The notes under the pieces: model-generated | Told to the model about the DNA's origin: nothing | The model's input: only the letters and a program-made list of their open reading frames with translations | Databases searched by the model: none | In this document: piece after piece, positions 1 to 9,600 of the stretch | How positions within the stretch are numbered: the first letter of the stretch is position 1 | Layout of the letters: the number at the start of each line of letters is the position of its first letter | Translations under genes and position numbers: made by a program | Origin: Methanobacteriota archaeon | Lineage (GTDB): Archaea > Thermoplasmatota > Poseidoniia > Poseidoniales > Thalassarchaeaceae | Direction: 5' to 3' | DNA: 11,546 nucleotides | Assembly: GCA_002683155.1 (NCBI GenBank) | Contig: NYST01000044.1 | Coordinates: 1-11,546, forward strand

Positions 1-480
1 CCGTTCATCGAAGAGAAGTTGAATGCGCTCGGTATTACCACGTATCGTCAACTGGCCAATATGACGGCCAAACTTGAGACACAAGTCAACGAAGCCATCG
101 AGTTCTTCCCAGGTCGCGTCAAGCGAGATCAATGGGTTGCACAGGCCAAGATTTTGCTTGGAATGGACGCAAAACTCGATGAGAAGGCCTTGAAGAAAGC
201 CGAAGAACTTGAGCGAGTTGCCCAGAAGGCAGAAGGCATTGATTTTGGCATTCTTGGTGTTGCAAGTGCTTCTGAAGCCGACGATTTGCAAGAAATCAAG
301 GGTATTGGACCATTCATTGCTGAGAAATTGAATGCTCTTGGGATCTACAAGTTCAGTCAATTAGCTAACATGACCTCTGAAATTGAAGAGGAAGTCAACG
401 TTGCAATCGAGTTCTTCCCCGGCCGAGTTAAGCGAGACGAATGGGCAAAACAAGCCCGTAAATTTGCTAAAAATCGTTGA
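1..480 (+). CDS. Tandem helix-hairpin-helix domain protein, 3' part
   Basis: The frame is open from the first base and stops at TGA 478-480, giving 159 residues of a protein that begins upstream; the ATG at 19 is internal to a domain and is not the start. Two copies of one domain are visible. Copy 2 (280-477) begins 'DDLQEIKGIGPFIAEKLNAL', a helix-hairpin-helix signature with the KGIGP hairpin, followed by 'EFFPGRVKRDEWAKQARK'. Copy 1 (1-162) enters at 'PFIEEKLNALGI' and ends 'FFPGRVKRDQWVAQAKIL'. A charged, probably helical linker ('LDEKALKKAEELERVAQK') joins them. This DUF4332-like domain is known as a C-terminal extension of NuoE and ribosomal protein L21 in some bacteria. Helix-hairpin-helix domains usually contact nucleic acid, but no specific role can be assigned here. 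The two copies differ at many synonymous sites, so the duplication is old. No functional link to the downstream gene is apparent. Confidence 0.85.
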   Translation, partial: PFIEEKLNALGITTYRQLANMTAKLETQVNEAIEFFPGRVKRDQWVAQAKILLGMDAKLDEKALKKAEELERVAQKAEGIDFGILGVASASEADDLQEIKGIGPFIAEKLNALGIYKFSQLANMTSEIEEEVNVAIEFFPGRVKRDEWAKQARKFAKNR

Positions 481-481
481 T

Positions 482-499
482 TTGAGGTAACAACCTCAA
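482..499 (+). other. Perfect hairpin just after the upstream stop
   Basis: TTGAGGT (482-488) pairs fully with ACCTCAA (493-499) around an AACA loop, starting two bases after the TGA. It could stabilise or end the upstream mRNA. No T-run follows, so it is not a canonical archaeal or intrinsic bacterial terminator. The GAGGT inside the stem resembles a Shine-Dalgarno core, but it is nearly 40 bases from the next start and is sequestered in the stem. Confidence 0.45.
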
Positions 500-502
500 T
501 AA

Positions 503-510
503 CATAAAAT
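503..510 (+). promoter_or_regulatory. Possible archaeal TATA box of the giant gene
   Basis: The AT-rich stretch CATAAAAT lies 17-24 bases upstream of the proposed GTG start at 527. Archaeal TATA boxes are centred about 26 bases before the transcription start, so this box would place transcription start at or within a few bases of the GTG, giving a leaderless mRNA. That fits the lack of a ribosome binding site in the 10 bases before the GTG. The gap is only 46 bases, so read-through from the upstream gene is also possible. The call rests on position and base content alone. Confidence 0.3.
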
Positions 511-527
511 CAGCCCCTTTGGGGCTG
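511..527 (+). other. Perfect GC-rich hairpin touching the start codon
   Basis: CAGCCCC (511-517) and GGGGCTG (521-527) form a perfect seven-base stem with a TTT loop; the last paired G is the first base of the proposed GTG start. If transcribed, it could terminate the upstream transcript, block initiation at the GTG, or both. No T-run follows. If transcription starts at the GTG, the hairpin is absent from the giant mRNA and acts only on read-through RNA. Confidence 0.45.
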
Positions 528-610
528 TGTACGGCGCCATTCGTGGTAAACAGGCCCGGGCCATCTGCCTCGCCGTCCTCATGGTAACACTTGCACAAAC
601 AGCGTATTCC
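527..610 (+). other. Signal peptide of the giant protein
   Basis: Residues 1-28 show a basic N-region (RGKQAR, residues 6-11), a hydrophobic core (AICLAVLMVTLA, 12-23) and a plausible signal peptidase I site after AYS (26-28). The single Cys at 14 lies mid-core without a lipobox, so a lipoprotein is unlikely. Export by Sec is inferred. This segment is the main reason for choosing the GTG start. Confidence 0.75.
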
Positions 611-3600
611 AGTGGTTTGACTGGTTGGGAATACCCCGAACCCCTCAGCAATCAAGACGATTCAATGGGTTCTATTGCTTGCAATACTGCAACGCTTGGA
701 ACCAATGATCCAATCCATGTTGATCGAATCAATGGTAGCGATGTCTGGGCTGGCACAGCAGCTTGCCCAAAGGCCAGCATTGCTTCAGCAGTAGGCAATG
801 CTAGCGCTGGTGACGAAATCATCGTTCATGCCGGCATATATCACGAAAATATCACCATCGACAACAAGGACAACTTGCTCCTTCGAGCGGCCTCCGGGGA
901 ACGTGTAGTTATGGATGGAACAAGGAGTATCTCAGATGATTTTGATTTGAGTTGGAATTCAGTTGATGGCGACGGAATTCAAGAGGTTACTCTCCCTCAA
1001 TCCGGATGGCAACTCTTCCACAATTGGACTGAACAAGTTCCAGCCCGTTGGCCAAATGCAGCCTTTTCCAATGACAGCGTATTCAATCGCACCTACTGGG
1101 CTGAAGGCACTCTGACCAATTCGAATAACGCATACACACTAGGATGGTTACAGGACGCTGGGCCAGAATCCGGTATCCATGATGGACTAAACGAGACAAT
1201 CAATGCAACCGGCCTTGATCCAGTGGGAGCAATTGCCATTTTGAACGTGGGTTCATTCAGGTCATTCAGTCGAGAGATTACATCTTGGAATCCTAGTAAT
1301 GGCACCTTTGGATACGATGGGACAGGGATGTCCTGGAAGACAAAGCACCACGCATACTTCCTCGAAGGAAAACGAGAACTCATCGATGTGGATGGTGAAT
1401 GGTGGCTAAACAGCACAAACAATCGTCTTCACTACCGCCCACCTTCTGGTCAGGATGCGAATGATCTTGATCTTCGAGTAAAGGTCCAGCCCTTTGCAAT
1501 CACAGTTCAAAATTCGGATGGAGTGTCGATCGAAGGCATCGACTTCTTTGGCACCACCATCAAAGTAGACCAATGCGATGAATGCACATTCGCAAATTCT
1601 ACACTCGAATATCCAAGTACGTCCCGACGCAGCCAAGGTATCGCCGGTGAATCTGCAGATGAGCGATTCGTGACATACTTCTACCGGTGTACAAATACTC
1701 TAGTTGATGCAATTTCAATTACGAATACAGATGGTGCAGCGATTGAATTCCATGGTGCTGCCGGGCAGTCAAATGGTAACATTGTGAACAATTCATACTT
1801 CCATGCCATCGATTGGTCTGCATCCGATCAGAAAGGGTTGATGACCACAATTTACGAGGGTGGCCGCGATATGACCTTCTCAAATAACACGGTTCATCTT
1901 ACAGGTGCATCTTCTGTACTTTCCATCGGCGATTCACCGACTGTAATCTACAACGAGGTATGGGATGTTGGGCATCTCCAAACCGATGGGGCGGTTGTAC
2001 AATTGATGCAGGGTGAGGTTGAAGGCTCAGAGATTGCTTACAACTGGATTCACGACATAGGGAAGTACGGAATCAGATTCGATGCACCAATGGGCCAATC
2101 CTCAACAGGGAATAATGGCTCGATCCATCATAACGTACTCTGGAATGTTAGTGGAGGAATTATGGCGAAGGGTGATTATCACGATATTTCGAATAATACA
2201 GTTTTCGGAGAAAGGGTGGATGGGAAGAATAACATCATCATTCTTCACGAACAAAATACCGGAAATGAAAATTCTACAACTTGGAATAATGCAGTAGATG
2301 CAATTGCTGCACATCGTTCAAACACAATTTGGGATTATCCTTTGGAAGACAATACACATGGGATGAATTGGAATGGATATATCCATCAATACGCGAATTC
2401 ATTATCCGTCTTTGATACGCATACATGTGCAATTTTAGAGAATAAATCATTGGCATGTTGGGGGAATAATGGAAATGGCCAGTTAGGGTTAGGAAATACC
2501 ACCAGTCAATCAACCCCTCAATATGTCGACGTTGGAACGGGTAGGACAATCAAGTCTATTGCTAGCAGTGGTTCCAATAGTGCTCATACATGTGCAATTT
2601 TAGACAATGGTTCAGTGATGTGTTGGGGGAATAATGCAAATGGCCAGTTAGGGTTAGGAAATACTTCCACACAAGAATCATCTCCCCAATATGTTGACAT
2701 TGGAGCTGGACGAACCGCCATCCAATTAACAATAGGCAATACCCATACTTGTGCATTACTCGATAACAAATCTGTAAGTTGTTGGGGAAGCAACGCATTT
2801 CGTCAATTAGGTATTGATTCTTCAATATCGTATAGTTCAATACCAATGCACGTTAACATAACTGCGATTGAAATCCACTCAGCACATTTGCATACTTGTG
2901 CCAAATTAGACAACGGTTCAGTGATGTGTTGGGGGTACAATAATTATGGACAAATGGGCCTTGGCAATAATACAAACACCATCGATCCACCAATCCTCAT
3001 CCCCATTGATTCAAATCGTGAAGTAACATCGATAGGAATTGGCAAGCATCATAGTTGCTTTACCTATGATAATGGTTCACTGGTATGTAGTGGAAGGAAT
3101 AACGTTGGTCAACTTGGGTTAGGATATAACACTCCACATATCAATCAGTTAAGTTACGTCCCCCAACTAAACCAATCAATACAATCAGCATTAGGATCAT
3201 ACCAATCCTGTGTTTTGTTGATTAATGGCTCTGCACAATGCTCGGGCGCAAACACTTGGGGTCAACTCGGTGATGGAACTACAACCCCGAAATCCTCCCT
3301 TGCATCGACGCTCCTTCCAAGCGGAAGAAGGGCAGTATTTGTGTCAATGGGACATGGGCATACTTGTGCACGTCTAGACAATCAATCTACAGCATGTTGG
3401 GGAAATAACCACCATGGTCAACTCGGATTAGGAAATAATACCGATCAATCAACACCCGCAATCACTCTTCTTGGAAATCTCGCAACAATCACTGTCAAAG
3501 ATATGCTAGTCGATCCCGATAACGATGATTTCCGCCCTACCTGGGGTTCTCATTTACATCGATTAGATGCTGGAGCTTACGATGCAGATGATAGCAATCC

Positions 3601-6600
3601 TTGGACTGCTGGAATTGAATGGACCTATTCACGGTCTTCAAATTACACAACAGGCTGCATGCACGCTCATGCTCAAAATTACAACAGTGCCGCTGTTTTT
3701 TCTGACGGGTCATGTATTCTTCCCACCCTTTCATCATCACCAGCCAATATCTCACTTGAGGCTGGCTTAACGATGACGCCGCACACGTTGACGTACGAGA
3801 CACCGTTCCTTGCTGACGATAAGCAAACAGCGGCTTCCTCGGGCGATGTTGGAACGGGCTCGAACATCGCTTTGGACTCCAACGGTGGCGTCCACACCTG
3901 TCATCAGACAGCCTCAGACGAACTTCAATACACCACCAACGCTTCAGGAAGCTGGGAGTCTGCCGTCATTGACACAGGTGATGCGTTCAACCATTGTTTC
4001 ATCATTCTCGACAGCGTTGATGACATCCATATCATCTACCACGATAATTCTAACAATAACCTGATGTACGCTACGAAAACCCTCTCAGATGGGATTGATG
4101 CCACCAACTGGGTCATCAACACAACCGACAACAACGGCGATACTGGAGACTTTGGGTCCATGGCGGTTGACGCAGATAATCGGTTGCACGTTTCTTATTA
4201 CTCCGCTTACTGTTCTTGTCCGAAATACGCAACAAAAGATAACGGGAGTTCGTTCTGGTCAAGAGAACTTGTTGAAGACACTTCCAACAATATTGGAAAA
4301 TTCACAAGCATTGCCTTGGATTCAAACGAAAAACCTCACATCACCTACCGAGATGTTACCAACACGAACCTGAGGTATGCTCACAAGATGGGCTCGTCTT
4401 GGGTGATCACCACCATTGATTCAACCTCGCTCACTGGGTCGGGTACCTCATTGGCCATTGATTCAAATGACCATCTTCATGTAGCCTACAAAACCAACAC
4501 TACTGAAATGGCCTACATGACTAATCGTACTGGTTCATGGGTGAAGACCACGCTCGATGCCAACACTTCTGGAGGTTGGGGCGTGAATTTCGTTGACATC
4601 ATGCTCGATAAAGGCGATGACCAGCACGTTGTTTACACCGACATCGTGAACAAGAAAATCCACTACATGTCCAACACCCGAGGTGTTTGGGAGAGAATCC
4701 TCGTTGCTGGAGATTCCATCAGTTGGCTCTCCTCAGCAACGATGGATCAAAACGGTGGCATCCATGTTTCGTACCGTATCGAAGGTTCGTTTGATGACCT
4801 AGGTTATGCGGCAGTTCGAAGTTTCACTCATCGTCAACAATATGAAATCGAGCCTGCTCTGCCTACAGGGCTTTCACTGGGCGATGAAAATGGAACCATT
4901 TATGGAACACCTTCAGTACGTCAAGATTCGAAACAGTATACTGTTTGGGCCAACACCACATACACTTCAGCCATAGCAACATTCTCAATGAGTATTGATT
5001 GGCAATTAACGTCTAGCGTTGATGAAATCGTTGGCATATTGAACCAGGCAATCGAACCAATCACCTTCACTGAATCATTGAGTAATTTCGATTTTGGAAC
5101 TTGGTCAACTGGGGTTTCCAATGGGACAACCACATTTTCTCAAAGTTGGCGCAAGCCAGCGGGGGCTAGTACTGATGCAAATTATGACTTCCAAGATTTT
5201 GCAATTGCTGAGAATGGTGATCAAGCAATTGTATTCACTCAGAATCATAGTGGCGGAAGTACACCTCATAGTTTGGCTCTAATGTACAAACCATTCAATG
5301 GCTCTTGGTCTTCGAGTATTATTGATAATTCTACGAATACTGGATTCAAACCATCAATAGCAATCGATCGTACTGGAGCACTCCATATCGCTTACATCGA
5401 TAATGCGAATGATACAATTCGCTATACTACCAATGTGTCTGGCTCATGGGTGTTCTCAACGTTGGGCGATGCAGAATGGACTGATTCTCATAGTCGTAAA
5501 ACAGATATCGCCATTGATCCGATTACTGATGCAGTATACATTGTTCACACCATGAAAGATGTAGGTGATTCTGGAAGTGCTCTAGAAGGTGCGCGTTTCC
5601 ATACCAATGAAGGCGGTTCATGGGTGAATGAAACCATTACACATCGAGGATTAAAATCAGGATATGACTCACAAATCGCTCTAGATTCAGATGGCAATAT
5701 CCATGTTGCATATTACTTGGATCAAGGAAGCGATTTGAAAATCGCGAGCAGAATCAATGGTGTCTGGCAGAATGAAACTATAGCTGGAAGCACCGCATCG
5801 TCAGGTAGCAATTTCAATGCTGGAAATACTCCAGCGATTGCTATTGATTCTCAAGATGTGATTCATATCATCAGTATGGCCAATTATGGGTCAAGTAACA
5901 AGCGCTTAGCCCTATATTCTGGAACAATTGGCTCCTGGACAGCGACAACTTTTGGCACAACATCTCTTTATCGCCATTCCTACAACCCTTCAATCGCTGT
6001 GGATTCAAATGATGCAATTCATATCGCCTATCATTACGGTACAACATCCAAGCATTTGCATTACATATCGAACATGTCAGGGTCTTGGAGTCTGGAAACT
6101 CTAGACAGTAGTCTAGCTGGATGGGGTGCTCGAGTATCTATCGATAATAATGATGATATTCACATTGCGCATAGTGATTTGATTGGTTCAGGAACAGTTG
6201 CGCACTACCTTGAGATGACGAAGAGAACAGGTTCAGGGGAAGGTTTGACCGCCCATCCTATCTTCGATATTAGCCCCCCACTTCCTGATGGATTATCGAT
6301 GAATTGGCGAAATGGTACGATTACTGGAACCCCCACAGAAGTCCAAGATAGCACAACATACACAGTATGGGCAAATCTATCCGAAAGGTCAGCATCAACA
6401 TCGATTTCTATCGGTGTAAATTGGAGTTTGCGGCCGAGTGTTTCAGGGGTCTCGGCAACCCTCAATACAGCAATTACTCCAATCACATTCGAGTGGAACA
6501 CAACCATATGGGAATCAAGGGTAACGAATGGGAGCGATCACCCAAGTTCTGCAATTAATTCTAATGATGCAGGAAAAGCAACAGACGTTGCAGCAGATTC

Positions 6601-9600
6601 GAATGGTAAAACGCACGTAGTTTCTTTCGATGACAATAATGATGACTTGAGATACACCACCAATGTAGGAGGAACTTGGACCTCTTCACTGATTCATCAA
6701 TCAGGAAATACGGGGCGACATCCATCGATTGTCATCGATTCCAATGATATGATCCATGTAGTGTTTGTCCGACAAACAGGTACCAGTTTGATGTACATGA
6801 ACAAGTCAGTTTCTGCAACTTCATGGTCTTCGGCAACGACAATTAGTAGTGATGCTTGGAATAAAGCAACTGGGCTTGCACTAGATGAAGACGACAATTT
6901 GTATGTATCTTGGGCGAGAAATGATGCGAATTACAAGCGACAATGTTTCGTTAAAACCAAACCTGTGTCCTCTTCTACATGGAGTGACCTACCTGGTTTG
7001 TATACCCATTATCAATCCGAAAACCATCGGGTAAGATCAGCTTGCGATGTTGCTGTTGATAGCAATAAGAAAGTCCACATTGTTGCTCATGATGCCTCTT
7101 CAAGTAGCAATAGTGGAGACCTTCGATATACAACAAATGTAAGCGGTTCATGGGTTAGTTCTGATGTTCGAGGATTTTCCTCTTCAAGTGTAGATACAGG
7201 CAGACTCGTGCAAATTGCAATTGATTCCAATGATAAGATACATCTGTCATACGTACAGGATTCGGGGACTGCACATGTATATCACGATACCAATTCAGGA
7301 GGCAGCTGGTCCCAAACCCAAGTCCTTTGGGGAGCAGACCATCCAGCAATTGCTATCGATTCCAATGATGATGTGTATATTGTTCTAGGTAGTAGTGGAA
7401 ATCTTGCAGGATACCGGCGTGCTGCTAGTTCCACAGGTTCTTTTTCTTATTCAACCGGCACAAGTTGTTCAGGAGGTTGTGATGAATACATCTCGGTTGT
7501 TGCCGATAACAATGACGATTTCCATATCTCCTATGCACGACATCTGAATAATAATCGATTAGGCGTATCGTATGAACAGGGCACTGGAAAAGGAGTGAAG
7601 AATGATCCAGGTTCTTGGCGCCCTGTAATTTCGTCAATCTCTTCCTGTGAGGTTACTCCATCCTTGCCACAAGGACTCTCGGTCACTAATTCGCGTTGTA
7701 CACTCTCTGGAACACCTTCTGTAGAATCCAGTAACCAAACGTACACAGTTTGGGCAAATACTAGTTCTGGCGATTCGTACTCTACCCAAGTTTGGCTTCG
7801 AGTTGCGCATTCTCCTCCAAACATCTCTTACAATTCTAACAACTTCATTTTGACAAATAACACGACAATGTCCCCAAATGCAATACCAACAAATTCTGGT
7901 GGCCCAATTCCCGAAAGAATCATCGATATAGGTTCTGTAGACAATTTCTCATCAATTGCGTTGGACTCAAACGGATACAAGCATATTTCGTACAGAGATA
8001 GTACAAACCAAACGCTACTGTATGCAACAGATAAGAGTGGCTCATGGGTTACCGCTACTGTAGATTCTGAATATGGTAGTGGATCTCAATCATCAATTGC
8101 TTTGGATTCCAATGATAATGTCCACATAGTTCACTATGAATCTGATGCCCATAAACTTCGATATACGACTAATAGCTCAGGTTCTTGGGTATCCACTACA
8201 TTAGATTCTGGATATGTAGGGTGGTCTCCGTCGATTGCGATTGATTCAGATGACAATATCCATCTTTCATATCTGCGAATCGATTCAACTTACCGCGTAA
8301 AATATGCTACCAATTCTAGTGGTTCTTGGGTTTTCACAACCGTATCTCCACATACTGGTAGTCATGCTCAAGGCCCGTATGGTTTCTATACCACTACTGG
8401 AATTTCTTTAGATTCTAATGACAATCCGCATATCTCGTACACTTGTTCGGGCACAGGTGGATTCAACCCTGATTTATGCTACACAACGAATGTAAGCGGT
8501 TCCTGGAATTACCAAACTCTAGATTCTTCTGGAAATACTGGTATTGATAATTCGATTTCAATTGATTCTGAAAATAACCTCCATATTTCATACTATGATG
8601 TAACAAATGAGAATCTAAGATATGCCACGAATAAGAGTGGCTCTTGGATCTATTCTACCATCGATCAAACAGGGGACGTAGGACACGACACATCCATTGG
8701 GATCGACTCTGATGACAACGTACACATCTCATATTACGACAAGACAAACAGAAATCTGAAGTATGCCACAAATTCAACAGGGGCATGGGTAAACTCAACC
8801 ATTGATTCTAATTTTGATGTAGGAACTGGATCATCAATTTTCATAGGATCAAACGATAGAGTACATATTTCGTACCAAGAAAGTGTTAGTAGCACAGATG
8901 GAAATTTGAGATATGTAATTGTGGACAATAACAATTCCATTTACGGTTGGTCAATCAACTCAACACTTCCAGAAGGTCTTCATTTCAATGAAAACACAGG
9001 AGTCATCTCAGGTACTCCAACTCAATTGATGAGTACGACACAGTATACAATACAGGCACGGAATTCAGGAGGCGTATCCACTGCAACCATCAGCCTCAGT
9101 GTCATTGATGATGCTCCAGTAATATCCTACAACACGCTTGTTTTGACCAAAGGGATAGCCATGACCCCTGAACCCCCAACCTCTACCGGAGGTGCAGTAG
9201 TATCTTGGTCGGTGTGGGGATCTGCACTTCCTGTAGGTATGTCTCTTGACCCTTCAACAGGTGTGATAAGCGGCACTCCGACAACAAATGGACTTCAAGC
9301 CCAATTCGGCATTATAGGGTTTTACGCAATTAATGCAACCAATAGTGGGGGCACCACCACCTTCTATATCGGAATTACTGTAAATGATCAGGCGCCTGGA
9401 CCGTTCGAATACATCCCTGAGAACAACACCATCACCAACAACTCACTGGTTCACCTCGCTCCATATTTCATCGATGCCACATCAGGCAATGGTTCAACCT
9501 GGCAGGTTGCTACGCTGAGCTCTCCAGGTGTGAATTTCGAACTGGTCGTGAATGACATCATTTACTTCGATGCCAACCAAAACAAGCGTCTTTACGCATT

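Noticed and set aside
481..526. A small RNA or tRNA in the intergenic gap
   Set aside because: Forty-six bases are too few for a tRNA, and the two small hairpins alone do not support a specific RNA family.
511..527. Hairpin as a factor-independent terminator
   Set aside because: The stem is perfect, but no T-run follows it and it runs into the proposed start codon. Kept only as a hairpin of unknown role.
581..583. ATG 581 as start of the giant gene
   Set aside because: It would leave only a short hydrophobic stub without the basic residues of a signal peptide, while the frame upstream to GTG 527 encodes a complete one.
2402..3481. Regularly spaced DNA repeats that might suggest CRISPR or a tandem array
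   Set aside because: The period is about 150 bases, the repeats are diverged and keep codon phase; they encode RCC1 blades.
3800..8938. Propellers A-D as active sialidases
   Set aside because: Only one passable Asp-box-like motif is seen (propeller A, repeat 3) and no arginine triad or catalytic Tyr/Glu pattern can be assigned.
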